From assembly GCA_006218045.1 (NCBI GenBank), contig VBWB01000020.1, forward strand, positions 1 through 64,000: 64,000 nt of DNA, in the 5' to 3' direction. Each line of letters opens with the position of its first letter. Within the stretch, counting starts at the first letter, position 1. The translations under genes and the position numbers were made by a program. The notes under the pieces are model-generated. The model did no database searches, was not told the DNA's origin, and was given only the letters and a program-made list of their open reading frames with translations. This document shows, piece by piece, positions 7,579 through 16,776 of the stretch. This stretch comes from Stygiobacter sp. GTDB lineage: Bacteria; Pseudomonadota; Alphaproteobacteria; Rhodospirillales; Magnetospirillaceae.

Positions 7579-10500
7579 ACGAACTGGCCACGGTGATCCA
7601 ACCTGACGACGATACGCCACCGCCGCGTACGGGGTTCCGTCTGGCGCGGCTGGAGGTCTACAACTGGGGCACCTTCGACGCCAAGGTGTGGGCTCTGGAA
7701 CTGGGGGGCGAGAACACCTTGCTCACCGGCGACATCGGCTCCGGCAAGTCCACCCTGGTCGATGCCGTGACCACGTTGCTGATCCCCAGCCACCGCATCA
7801 ACTACAACAAGGCGGCAGGCGCCGACCAGCGCGAGCGCGACCTGCGCTCCTATGTTCAGGGTTACTACAAATCGGAAAAGGGGGACAGCGGCGCTTCGGC
7901 CAGGCCGGTGGCCTTGCGCGATCACAACAGCTACTCGGTCATCCTGGGCCACTTTCGGAGCGATGAACTGGGCCAGGACGTGACCCTGGCCCAGGTCTTC
8001 TGGATCAAGGACCATGTGAACCAGCCCGACCGCTTCTTTGTCGTCGCCGACCGTAGGCTGTCCATCGCGGGCGATTTCGGCGGCATCACCGGCGAAATCG
8101 GCGTTCTGAAGAAGAGACTAAAAGCCCAGGACGATATCGGCGTATGGGAGAGCTATCCTCCCTATTGTGCCGAATTCAGCCGCCGCTTCGGAATCGGCAG
8201 TGACCAAGCGCTGGAGCTGTTTCACCAGACCGTATCCATGAAGTCGGTGGGCAACCTCACGGATTTCGTGCGCAACCACATGCTGGAAGCATTCGAGGTC
8301 GACAAGCGCATCAATGCGCTGGTTCTGCATTTTGACGATCTCACCCGCGCCCATGACGCCGTGGTACGGGCCAAGCGGCAGATTTCCCTGCTCACGCCGC
8401 TGGTTGCCGATTGCGAGCGCCACGACGCCCATGTCGCCGAGGTGGCGGGCTTGCGTGAGTGCCGCGACCTCGCTCTCCGTCCATGGTTCGCAGGCTTCAA
8501 GGCGGAACTCCTGGAAGCCAGATTGGCGGGTCTTGATCAGGCATTCCGGCGCCAGGAAGCAAAGATCGCTGAACTCTCGTCCTCGCAAACCGAGCATTTA
8601 CGGCGAAGGGGAGAGATCGAGCAGGCGCTGCGCGATCATGGTGGCGATCGTCTGCAAACACTGCGGAACGATATCGCCAAACATGAAGAGGAACGAGATT
8701 CTCGCCGCCGCCGGGCGGAGAACTACGATAAGGCAGTCCAGGAACTGGGGTTTCCGGCTGTCATCGACCAGGAAAGCTTTCTTGCCAATAAGGACAGACT
8801 GACACGGGAGCGTGAGGACGCCGAAAACAGTAGAGAGGAAGCCCAAAATGCCCTGGTCGAAGCCAAGGTTGCATTTCTCAAGCTGAAGAAAGAGCATGAC
8901 GACACCAATGACGAGTTGACCTCTCTTCGCAAGCGCCCTTCGAACATCCCCAAGCAGATGCTCGACCTACGTATGGCACTGTGCCTTGCCACCGGCATCA
9001 CCGCCGAGGATCTGCCCTTTGCCGGCGAACACCTGCGGGTGCGGCCTGAAGATCACGTCTGGGAAGGCGCCGCCGAACGCCTACTGCATGGATTCGCTCT
9101 GTCGCTGCTGGTTCCCGACACTCATTACGCCAAGGTTGCCGACTGGGTGGACCGTACCCATCTGGGGGGACGGCTGGTCTATTTCCGGGTCCGCGAGCGC
9201 GGCTTTTCGGTTGCACCATCTCTCAGCCCAACCTCCCTGGTCCGCAAGTTGGAGATCAAGGCGGATTCCCCCTTCTACGCTTGGCTGGAAGGGGAAGTCG
9301 GGCGCCGCTTCGACTATGCCGGCTGCGATAATCTCGATCAGTTCCGTCTGGAACGCCAGGCCGTCACCCGCCAGGGCCAGATCAAGGGCAGCCATGATCG
9401 CCACGAAAAGGATGATCGCCGCGCTATCAATGATCGCACCACCTATGTCCTGGGCTGGTCCAATACCGAAAAGATCGCCGCCCTGGAGACGCAGCTCCGT
9501 GGCCACGAGCAGCGGATGCAGAAGGCGGCGACCAACTACGCCGCCTGCGAACAGAACGTGCGGAAGCCTGGCGAGCAGTTGCAGCGTCTGAGCAAGCTGG
9601 AGGCCTGGGCGGAATTCCGTGACATCGATTGGCGGAGCCCGGCAGCCCTTATCCAGCGATTGGAGCTGGAAAAGCAGGAAATCGAAGCCTCCTCTGATGT
9701 GCTGCGGACACTTGAGGAACAGTTGACTGGGGTCAGTGAAGCCCTGGCGCAGGTGGAAGGCGAGCTAACCCCGGCAAGAGACGAGCGGGCCAAGCTCGAG
9801 GATCGGACCAACAATGCTCGGAGCGCGCTGTCAGCTGCCATCGATGAACGTGACGGCGTTCCCTCCGATATTGCCGAGCGGTGCTTTCCCCAATTGGAAG
9901 CGATGCGAGGCGATGCGCTCGGCGAACGCCGACTCTTGGTTGAATCCTGCGATAACGCGGCCCAGGACATGCGGGAATGGATTCAGAAGAAGAAGATAGA
10001 TGTGCTCGATCTTCGCGTGACCGCCGTCCGAGATCGCATCATTTCGGCCATGACCGCCTATCGCAAGGAATTCCAGCAGGAAACCCTCGAAGTCGATTCC
10101 ACCCTGGACTACGCGCCGGACTATCGCCGGATGCTCGACGATCTGGTCCGTGATGGACTGCCCCGTTTCGAAGACGATTTCAAGAAGCAGCTCAACGAGA
10201 ACGCCATCCGCGAAATCGCCAATTTCCAGTCCCAGCTCAACCGTGAAGTGGGCGAGATCGAGGAGCGGATCGAGCAGATCAACCTCTCCCTGGTTACCAT
10301 CAATTACAATCCCGGCCGCTATATTTTGCTGGAGGCCGAGCGTACCCAGGATGCCGACATCAGGGCCTTCCAGCAGGACTTGCGTGCCTGCACCGAATCG
10401 GCCTTGACGGGATCGGACGAGGACGGTTACTCCGAAGCCAAGTTCCTCCAGGTCAAGGCCATCGTCGAACGGTTTCGCGGTCGGGCCGATACCGCCGAAG

Positions 10501-10964
10501 CGGATAAGAGGTGGCGGCATAGGGTCACCGACGTTCGCAACTGGTTCGTCTTCGCCGCCTCGGAACGCTGGCGCGAGACGCACGAGCCTCACGAGCACTA
10601 TTCCGATTCCGCCGGCAAGTCGGGCGGCCAGAAGGAAAAGCTGGCCTACACGGTGCTCGCCGCCAGCCTGGCCTACCAATTCGGCCTGGATTGGGGCAGC
10701 GGGCGGGCGCGTACGTTCCGGTTCGTGGTGATCGACGAAGCATTCGGACGGGGCTCGGACGAATCGACCCGCTATGGCCTCCAACTGTTCCGCAGCATGG
10801 GGCTCCAGTTACTCATCGTCACACCTTTGCAGAAGATTCCGGTGATCGAACCCTTCATATCGGCGGTCGGTTTCGTCGACAACCCCAAGGGCGACCGATC
10901 CCGCCTGGCCAACCTCACCATCGAGGAACACCTGGCAAACCGTGCGGCCCGGCGTGGCACATGA
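7575..10964 (+). CDS. jetC: Wadjet anti-plasmid system protein JetC (SMC/MukB-like ATPase)
   Basis: A 1129-residue SMC-like ATPase. The N-terminal head has FRLARLEVYNWGTFD and the Walker A GDIGSGKST at residues 52-60, followed by the family-typical SHRINYNKAAGADQRERDLR. Long coiled coils run from about 280 to 480 and 640 to 930, with a hinge-like globular part between. The C-terminal head carries the signature KSGGQKEKLAY near 1015 and the Walker B FVVIDEAFGRGSDESTRYG near 1050. Read from the ATG at 7575, overlapping the jetB stop. In characterised systems JetC powers DNA loop extrusion so that small closed circles are recognised and cut by JetD. All ATPase motifs are intact. Confidence 0.95.
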   Translation: MNELATVIQPDDDTPPPRTGFRLARLEVYNWGTFDAKVWALELGGENTLLTGDIGSGKSTLVDAVTTLLIPSHRINYNKAAGADQRERDLRSYVQGYYKSEKGDSGASARPVALRDHNSYSVILGHFRSDELGQDVTLAQVFWIKDHVNQPDRFFVVADRRLSIAGDFGGITGEIGVLKKRLKAQDDIGVWESYPPYCAEFSRRFGIGSDQALELFHQTVSMKSVGNLTDFVRNHMLEAFEVDKRINALVLHFDDLTRAHDAVVRAKRQISLLTPLVADCERHDAHVAEVAGLRECRDLALRPWFAGFKAELLEARLAGLDQAFRRQEAKIAELSSSQTEHLRRRGEIEQALRDHGGDRLQTLRNDIAKHEEERDSRRRRAENYDKAVQELGFPAVIDQESFLANKDRLTREREDAENSREEAQNALVEAKVAFLKLKKEHDDTNDELTSLRKRPSNIPKQMLDLRMALCLATGITAEDLPFAGEHLRVRPEDHVWEGAAERLLHGFALSLLVPDTHYAKVADWVDRTHLGGRLVYFRVRERGFSVAPSLSPTSLVRKLEIKADSPFYAWLEGEVGRRFDYAGCDNLDQFRLERQAVTRQGQIKGSHDRHEKDDRRAINDRTTYVLGWSNTEKIAALETQLRGHEQRMQKAATNYAACEQNVRKPGEQLQRLSKLEAWAEFRDIDWRSPAALIQRLELEKQEIEASSDVLRTLEEQLTGVSEALAQVEGELTPARDERAKLEDRTNNARSALSAAIDERDGVPSDIAERCFPQLEAMRGDALGERRLLVESCDNAAQDMREWIQKKKIDVLDLRVTAVRDRIISAMTAYRKEFQQETLEVDSTLDYAPDYRRMLDDLVRDGLPRFEDDFKKQLNENAIREIANFQSQLNREVGEIEERIEQINLSLVTINYNPGRYILLEAERTQDADIRAFQQDLRACTESALTGSDEDGYSEAKFLQVKAIVERFRGRADTAEADKRWRHRVTDVRNWFVFAASERWRETHEPHEHYSDSAGKSGGQKEKLAYTVLAASLAYQFGLDWGSGRARTFRFVVIDEAFGRGSDESTRYGLQLFRSMGLQLLIVTPLQKIPVIEPFISAVGFVDNPKGDRSRLANLTIEEHLANRAARRGT

Positions 10965-12154
10965 CGACGGGATGGACCACTGCCGCCGATATCGAGGCGC
11001 AGGTCCGCCGCCTGTGGGATCAGGGGCGCATCCTTTCCGCCCGCCTTACAGCCGAGACGCTGTTTCCCTTGAAGCTTCGCTTCCGTGCCCCGGATTCCAA
11101 GGCTTTGGGGGAGCAATTTGCCGCGGTGCGTGACTGGATCGCCGCGCTGGAGGCGAACCGCCGACGGGGCTTCAACATCTCGTGGCGCGAGGTTAATCAC
11201 CGCCAATTAGGACGGAACCGGGTGCCCGACGGCATAGAAATCCCGGACGAGGCCATGGCATTGGGGCTGATTGGGAAGGCCCAAGAGGCGGCGGCCTTCA
11301 ATCGTTTAGCCGACACCACCCAGGGTGGCTTTCCCGAACTGGGCGACTGGCTAGCGCGGCGACCAATGACCGCCCTTGACCATGCCGACGACTGGCCGAG
11401 GATCTTGGCCGTGCTGCAATGGTTCCGCCACCATCCTCGTCCTAACCTCTACCTGCGCCAACTCGATATTCCCGGTGTCGACACCAAGTTCATCGAAACG
11501 CACAAAGGATTGTTCTCCGACCTGTTGACCCTGGTGCTTCCTCCTGATGCCCTCGACGCCACCGCGACGGGTGCCAAAGGATTCGAACAACGATTTGGCC
11601 TGTTGTCCAAGCCGCCCACGGTGCGCTTCCGTATCCTCGATCCGGCTCTGGCCCTGAATGGTCTGAGCGACCTCACCGTCCCCGCAGCTGAACTGGCCGC
11701 CACGGCTCCACCCGGAAGACTGGTCTTCATCACCGAGAATGAAGTGAATGGCTTGTCGTTTCCTGCCGTTGCCGACGCCATCGTCATCTTCGGCCTGGGA
11801 CATGGAGTCGGCATGCTGGACGCTTTCGCCTGGCTGCATGACCGTCAAATCCATTATTGGAGCGACATCGATACCCATGGCTTCGCCATGCTTGATCGCC
11901 TGCGCATGAGCTTCCGCCACACTCAATCCCTGCTGATGGATCGGGACACTCTGATGGCTCATCGCTCGTTGTGGGGGCAAGAAGGCCAACAGCACACCGG
12001 TCAGATGGAAAATCTGACCATCGATGAGCGGTCTCTCTTGGAAGATCTTCGCGCCAATCGTCTAGGCGACGGTGTCCGGATGGAGCAGGAACGAATCGCT
12101 TTCCATTGCTTGACAGACCAGTTGAAACGGATAGCCCTGAGGATAAATCCCTGA
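10961..12154 (+). CDS. jetD: Wadjet anti-plasmid system nuclease JetD (DUF3322-DUF2220, Toprim-like)
   Basis: A 397-residue protein starting at the ATG that overlaps the jetC stop. The N-terminal half fits DUF3322 (arm and dimer part). The C-terminal half is the topoisomerase VI A/Toprim-like DUF2220 nuclease. An acidic cluster TENEVNGLSFP lies near residue 257, and the DxD-type motif YWSDIDTHGFAML near residues 298-310 supplies metal-binding acids. JetD is recruited to the stalled JetABC motor and cleaves plasmid DNA. All expected acidic residues appear present, so the operon looks functional. A longer upstream reading exists but overlaps jetC out of frame and is not used. Confidence 0.93.
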   Translation: MTTGWTTAADIEAQVRRLWDQGRILSARLTAETLFPLKLRFRAPDSKALGEQFAAVRDWIAALEANRRRGFNISWREVNHRQLGRNRVPDGIEIPDEAMALGLIGKAQEAAAFNRLADTTQGGFPELGDWLARRPMTALDHADDWPRILAVLQWFRHHPRPNLYLRQLDIPGVDTKFIETHKGLFSDLLTLVLPPDALDATATGAKGFEQRFGLLSKPPTVRFRILDPALALNGLSDLTVPAAELAATAPPGRLVFITENEVNGLSFPAVADAIVIFGLGHGVGMLDAFAWLHDRQIHYWSDIDTHGFAMLDRLRMSFRHTQSLLMDRDTLMAHRSLWGQEGQQHTGQMENLTIDERSLLEDLRANRLGDGVRMEQERIAFHCLTDQLKRIALRINP

Positions 12155-12272
12155 AATACTGTGGAGAGGGTTGGTCGCGAGTTTCCTTTCCTACGCCAAC
12201 CACCCATAGCGAACCGGCATCCGACCTTCTCCGCGTCGGCGGGGAGAGCGGTTGCCCTCCTCGCCGTCTTGG
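12155..12272. other. Convergent gap after the Wadjet operon
   Basis: About 118 bases between jetD and the convergent lysozyme-like gene. It contains the segment GAGAGGGTTGG near 12168, which recurs near 14815 on the other side of the lysozyme/secreted-protein module. No convincing terminator with a T-run was found. Confidence 0.35.
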
Positions 12273-14119
12273 TCACAGCAAACCCAGCCCGCGCCCGAAC
12301 GAGCGGGTCAGGCTGTCGGCATCCTCGTTCTCAAGGACCGAGCGAAACGCCTGCGTCGTCTTGGGGCCGATCCAGTTGTCCACCTTCAGCGGCGCCCAGT
12401 CGTCGCGGTTGCGCCCGCCGATATCGTTGAGGGTTTCCTGGAGCACCCCGCCTTCCACCTTGGGCGATTTGTCGTCGCCTGATCCCCGGAACAGCGGGCC
12501 GAAGACGGCATGGGTCTTGTCCTCCAGCCCGTCCGGATTGCCGTTCTTCTGGGCGTCGCGGGCGAAGGTGTTGAAGCGACCCAGGGCCAGACCCTCCTCA
12601 ACCTTGGCCGGCCCCAGCCGGGCGGTGGCGTGCTTCAAGGCGAAGTCGGTCTGCGGGCCGTATTTGCCGTCCTCGTCACCGGCCCCAGCCCGGTATAGGG
12701 GCCGTAGGCCGGCGAGCGCTTGGGCAGCGGGTTGGATGCGTTCAGCATGTTGAGGCCGCGCTGCAATCCGGTTACCGCTTGGGCGTAGCCGTCACTGTCG
12801 GCGGCGTCCGCGACCTTGGAGCCGATCCGCGCTGAGGCCTGCCATCGGTCCTCCCCGTCCGGCGTGGTGTGGGGGCCCTGCCGCTCGGGGATCGGGCGGA
12901 TGGGCGTCGGCTCGATGGGCTTGCCGCCGTCATATTGTTGCGGGCCGTCGCCGTACATGGCGGCGTGCCAGTCCTGCACCTTCTCGTAGGTGTGGTATTT
13001 CAGCGGATCGCCCGATTTCCAGCCGCGATAGTCGTCCTGGGCGTGGTTGATCATGTCCATCATCTCCGGCTGGGTCAGGTTTTCCACCGGCTTCAAGAGC
13101 GCCGCGCGGCCGGGATTGTCCACCGGCCTGCCCGCCATCTCCACCATCGCCGCCACCTGAGGATCGGCGGGGGCTTCGGACTGCTTTTGTTCCTGCGCCG
13201 GGACAGGCGCGGGCTGCGGGCTCGGTTCTGACCGGCTCGAGTCCTTGGGTGGAGCGGGCGGGCCGTATTGAGGGAAAGTGTCGGGGAAAGTGCCCCGATA
13301 CTGCTTGGCCTCCGGGCTCGCCTCGACCTGCCGCCACTGTTCTCGTTGTTCGGGCGTCCAATCCTCGAACCGCCCGGCGGCGAGATCGGCCTCGTCCTTG
13401 CGCCGGTCGGCGATGCCGGTGCGGTTGGGGCCGTTGGAGGGAGGGTTTGAGCCGTAGAGGATTTCCTTGCGGAGCGTGGCCGGATCGCCATCCAGCATGG
13501 CTCCGGTCGCCTTGGGGGCGGGAACGCCGTTATAGGCCAGCGACGTCAGCGCGATCTCCTGCTTCGATCCCTTCAGCGAGTCGATGTAGGCATCGGTCTG
13601 CTCCTTGCTCCAGCCGCGCGCCTTGGCCTGGTCACGCACGACCTTCATGGCGCGCTCGCGGTGGTCGTTCCATGCCGACTCCGCCTGCTTGGCGATGCGC
13701 TCGTCGCTCAAGGTGAAGCCGAACTTGTTGTCGGCGGCGGTTTCCTTGCCGGGCTTATGGGGCGGAATGAGCTTCTGGGCTTCGGCTTTGCGAACTTTAT
13801 CGTCAAGATTCGGATCGTTGAGCTTATCGACCGTGTCGGTGAGAAGCTTCTGTTCCGTTTCCGAGAACGTGTACGGGCGGGCTGGATCACCGCTGATCTC
13901 GGCGCCGATTTGGTTGAGATCGCGCAGCGTGTAGGTCTTGCCATCGCCGCGGACCGCCAGGGCGATGCCAGTGCCCATGGTGGGGATGCCCTTGCCGTCG
14001 GTATAGATGCGCGGCACCGCGCCTTCGCGGTTTTTGAGGTGGCCGCCGACGGTGCGGGCATAATCCTGGGGCGACAGCTTGGTCGGCGCCATGGGAATGC
14101 GTTTGGATGTTCCGGACAT
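12273..14119 (-). pseudogene. Lysozyme-like protein with peptidoglycan-binding-like repeats, frameshifted near 12,678
   Basis: The gene opens at the ATG at 14117-14119 (AGGAGA upstream). Its N-terminal domain includes NREGAVPRIYTDGKGIPTMG, resembling the EG...YTD.KG.PT.G active-site region of T4-type/phage muramidases. A Pro/Gln/Ala-rich linker near residues 285-330 follows. The C-terminal part resembles peptidoglycan-binding modules: YGPYTGLGPVT breaks, and the next frame continues DEDGKYGPQTDFALKHATAR and later KVDNWIGPKTTQAFRSVL to the stop at 12273. Joining the frames needs one extra base at about 12,675-12,681. A product truncated at 494 residues could still keep the lytic domain. A phage endolysin remnant or a secreted cell-wall toxin are both possible. 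Confidence 0.6.
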
Positions 14120-14137
14120 GGTTGGTCTCCTGTGCCA

Positions 14138-14171
14138 AAGAAAAAGGCCCGCTCCGGGATGGAGCGGGCCT
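14138..14171 (-). terminator. Rho-independent terminator between the secreted-protein gene and the lysozyme-like gene
   Basis: Read on the minus strand it is a perfect 10-base stem GGCCCGCTCC/GGAGCGGGCC with a 5-base loop and then TTTTTCTTT. It ends the gene at 14200-14661 and lies about 20 bases before the start of the lysozyme-like gene, so that gene probably has its own promoter or depends on read-through. Confidence 0.85.
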
Positions 14172-14199
14172 GTGGGTGAAATACCCTAATGCCAAACGG

Positions 14200-14661
14200 C
14201 TATTCGATTTTTTCCATGAGGAGGTTGTGATCCAACGATCCAACGTCACCATGCTGTAGGTAATAGTTGATTTCCAGGTAACACTTGTCTGCCGGATACT
14301 CAATTACTGATTCAAATTCTGTTTTTGCAATTACCTCTTTGGCTCCATTGAGACCGATGAATGACCCGTCCCACTGCCGAAATTTGTACCACCGCTTGAA
14401 CGTTATTTTTTTCTTGCCGCCGAACCACACCAGGACCGCCTTGTCCTTGTCGATGCGGGCTTCCATGATCAACCCTTCCCACCCAGGCGACGGGGCCAGT
14501 GGATGGGGGGTGCCGAATTTGTCCATGATGTGGGCTGTGCGCCAAGTCCCGTAGACCGGGGCGCAGGGCGGGACCTTCTGGATGGTGGTCTCGGCGAAGG
14601 CCGATGAGATGACGGCCATCCCGGCCAACAGCAGGCTGATGGACAGCACGCCACGTTTCAT
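14200..14661 (-). CDS. Small secreted protein of unknown function
   Basis: 153 residues from the ATG at 14659-14661. Residues 1-23 form a clear signal peptide (MKRGVLSISLLLAGMAVISS, cleavage after AFA). The mature protein has two cysteines (PPCAPVYGTW and DKCYLEINYYL) that could form one disulfide. Alternating strands such as KAVLVWFGGKKKITFKRWYKF suggest a small beta domain. I do not recognise the family. It lies directly upstream of the lysozyme-like gene on the same strand. A periplasmic partner of a cell-wall hydrolase (inhibitor or immunity protein) is one possible role, but that is inference from position only. Confidence 0.7.
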   Translation of the reverse strand: MKRGVLSISLLLAGMAVISSAFAETTIQKVPPCAPVYGTWRTAHIMDKFGTPHPLAPSPGWEGLIMEARIDKDKAVLVWFGGKKKITFKRWYKFRQWDGSFIGLNGAKEVIAKTEFESVIEYPADKCYLEINYYLQHGDVGSLDHNLLMEKIE

Positions 14662-14942
14662 TCGAAGCCCCTCGCAGGCCATCGCCCGGAACCGATGCCG
14701 GTCACCGGGCGCAACTGTGATGATGCTGGAAATGAATGTGCCGGAACGGGCAACGCCTGTCAATCACGTTTTGTTCTTGCTTCCGACGCGGCATAACCAC
14801 CTGAAATCACGGGAGAGAGGGTTGGACGAGAGTCACCTTCGGCACACCACCTTCTCGACATTATGTAGCAAGCTCACCCTCGAAAGGGTAGCCGTTGCCG
14901 GTCGCCATCCTCCACAATCTGGGCATGGGCGATACCTTCATC
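14662..14942. other. Gap between secreted-protein gene and right IS fragment
   Basis: About 280 bases with no credible gene. It should contain the promoter for the secreted-protein gene. It carries GAGAGGGTTGG near 14815, matching the segment next to the Wadjet operon end. Confidence 0.35.
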
Positions 14943-15195
14943 GGTAATCCCCCCGTTTTTAGCGGGGTCCGAACATAGAATTCAGGCGGTCAATTTCAGT
15001 TTCTGGGCGGGTGTGATGCCGCCGATGCCCGTATTGGGGCGGTCATGGTTGTCGGTCCATAGCCAATCCGTGGCGTAATCCTGCACTTCCTGGATGGTTT
15101 CAAAGAGGAACTGGCCCAGCCATTCATGCCGGACCGTGCGGTTATTGCGCTCCACATAGGCGTTCTGCTGCGGCTTGCCGGGTTGGACAGGCCCC
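14943..15195 (-). mobile_element. IS3-family insertion sequence, truncated 3' fragment (right copy)
   Basis: The terminal sequence and transposase tail match the left copy in inverted orientation. The coding remnant (stop at 14982) includes QPGKPQQNAYVERNNRTVRH, with the third catalytic Glu of the DDE triad, and continues to GGITPAQKLKLTA. Similarity to orfB stops upstream of QPGKP at about 15195. About 35 bases further on lies the icd terminator, so all of the 5' part of the element is missing. It cannot transpose. Both IS ends facing the island are 3' ends. Confidence 0.85.
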
Positions 15196-15230
15196 CGCCA
15201 GCACCATTCGACGCCCATTAGCGCAAACAA

Positions 15231-15260
15231 AAACCCCGCCGGACGCATCCGGCGGGGTTT
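15231..15260 (-). terminator. Rho-independent terminator of icd
   Basis: The hairpin AAACCCCGCCGGA-TGCG-TCCGGCGGGGTTT lies 28 bases past the icd stop on the minus strand. The symmetrical A/T flanks let it act in both directions. Confidence 0.85.
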
Positions 15261-15287
15261 CGTTGATCACCGAGGATCCGACGGGGG

Positions 15288-16490
15288 TCAGGCGACGCCC
15301 ATCTTCTTCTTCAGGTTTTCGTCCAGCTTGTCCAGGAACTGGGTGGTGGTCAGCCAGGGCTGATCGGGGCCGATCAGGATGGCCAGATCCTTGGTCATGA
15401 AACCGGATTCCACCGTCTCGACGCAGACTTCTTCCAAGGCGGTGGCGAACTTGGCCACCTCGGGCGTGTTGTCGAACTGGGCGCGGTACAACAGGCCGCG
15501 GGTCCAGGCGAAGATCGAGGCGATGGGGTTGGTCGAGGTTTCCTTGCCCTTCTGGTGCTCGCGGTAGTGACGGGTCACGGTACCGTGGGCGGCTTCGGCC
15601 TCGACGGTCTTGCCATCGGGGGACAGCAGGACCGAGGTCATCAGGCCGAGCGAGCCGAAGCCCTGGGCGACGGTGTCGGACTGGACGTCGCCGTCATAGT
15701 TCTTACAGGCCCAGACGAATTCACCCGACCACTTCAGCGCCGAAGCGACCATGTCGTCGATCAGGCGGTGTTCGTAGGTCATGCCGTACTTGTCGAACTC
15801 GGCCTTGAATTCCTTCTCGTACACTTCCTGGAAGATGTCCTTGAAGCGGCCGTCATAGGCCTTGAGAATGGTGTTCTTGGTCGACAGGTAGACTGGCCAC
15901 TTCTTGGCCAAGCCGTAATTCATGCAGGCGCGGGCGAAGCCACGGATGGATTCGTCCAGGTTGTACATGCCCATGGCGACGCCCGAGCTGGGGAAGTTGA
16001 ACACTTCGTGTTCGATCACCTGACCGTCCTCGCCGACGAACTTCATGGTCAGGATGCCGGGGCCGGGCACCTTGAAATCGGTGGCGCGATACTGGTCGCC
16101 GAAAGCATGACGACCGATGACGATGGGCTTGGTCCAGCCGGGAACCAGGCGCGGCACGTTCTGGCAGATGATCGGCTCGCGGAACACGGTGCCGTCAAGA
16201 ATGTTGCGGATGGTGCCGTTGGGCGACTTCCACATCTTCTTGAGGTTGAATTCCTTCACCCGCGCGGTGGCGCACTTGACGCCGACGCCGTACTGCTTGA
16301 TGGCTTCGGCGGCGTCGATGGTGACTTGGTCATTGGTTTCGTCGCGGTACTCGACGCCCAGGTCGTAGTACTTCAGATCGACGTCCAGATAGGGCAGGAT
16401 CAGCTTGTCCTTAATGAACTTCCAGATGATGCGGGTCATCTCGTCGCCGTCGAGCTCGACGATGGGATTGGTGACCTTGATCTTATTCAT
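15288..16490 (-). CDS. icd: NADP-dependent isocitrate dehydrogenase
   Basis: 400 residues of the homodimeric, eukaryote-like NADP-IDH class. It oxidises isocitrate to 2-oxoglutarate and CO2 in the TCA cycle. Recognisable stretches are [13 protein letters not shown] at the N-terminus, [20 protein letters not shown] (substrate-binding Ser and Arg), [20 protein letters not shown], and the metal/NADP region [18 protein letters not shown] and [17 protein letters not shown]. The start chosen is the ATG at 16488-16490 (MNKIKVTNP); a 12-residue longer reading is possible but unlike the family. Monocistronic with its own terminator. It is the first core gene to the right of the island, so the island ends just beyond its terminator. 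Confidence 0.97.
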   Translation of the reverse strand: MNKIKVTNPIVELDGDEMTRIIWKFIKDKLILPYLDVDLKYYDLGVEYRDETNDQVTIDAAEAIKQYGVGVKCATARVKEFNLKKMWKSPNGTIRNILDGTVFREPIICQNVPRLVPGWTKPIVIGRHAFGDQYRATDFKVPGPGILTMKFVGEDGQVIEHEVFNFPSSGVAMGMYNLDESIRGFARACMNYGLAKKWPVYLSTKNTILKAYDGRFKDIFQEVYEKEFKAEFDKYGMTYEHRLIDDMVASALKWSGEFVWACKNYDGDVQSDTVAQGFGSLGLMTSVLLSPDGKTVEAEAAHGTVTRHYREHQKGKETSTNPIASIFAWTRGLLYRAQFDNTPEVAKFATALEEVCVETVESGFMTKDLAILIGPDQPWLTTTQFLDKLDENLKKKMGVA

Positions 16491-16776
16491 CGACGTGTTC
16501 CCCGTGTTGACGGTATTGGCAAACATTCCGCTGGGGTGCGCCTCACGTCACGCGGAGACCTGACAAACCCCGGACAGCGGGGGCACGATAGCATCCCCGA
16601 CCACGAACGCAAGCGGCAAAAACTACACCTATGGATGGGAAACGGGCAGGGCTGGTATTTCGGTATCTATTTTCCGTAACCTGAAATTTCGACAACCCGT
16701 GATAATGTCACAGACGGTCCCGGGGCTTGGGAGTAAGCCCCGAGGACGTAGATCAATCGGACGGAGGACTTTTTCC
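16491..16776. promoter_or_regulatory. Divergent region between icd and the cytochrome c' gene
   Basis: 286 bases without a gene. A stem CGGGGCTT-GGGAGT-AAGCCCCG lies at 16721-16742, in the probable 5' leader of the cytochrome gene. GTGATAATGTCACAGACGGT just before it could include promoter elements. No known regulator site was recognised. Confidence 0.35.

Noticed and set aside
10691-10960. Longer N-terminus for JetD
   Set aside because: It would overlap the JetC Walker B region out of frame. The ATG at 10961 gives the family length and the operon-typical ATGA overlap.
15555-16679. Long plus-strand frame opposite icd
   Set aside because: Shadow of the icd coding sequence. The product has no domain or plausible start.
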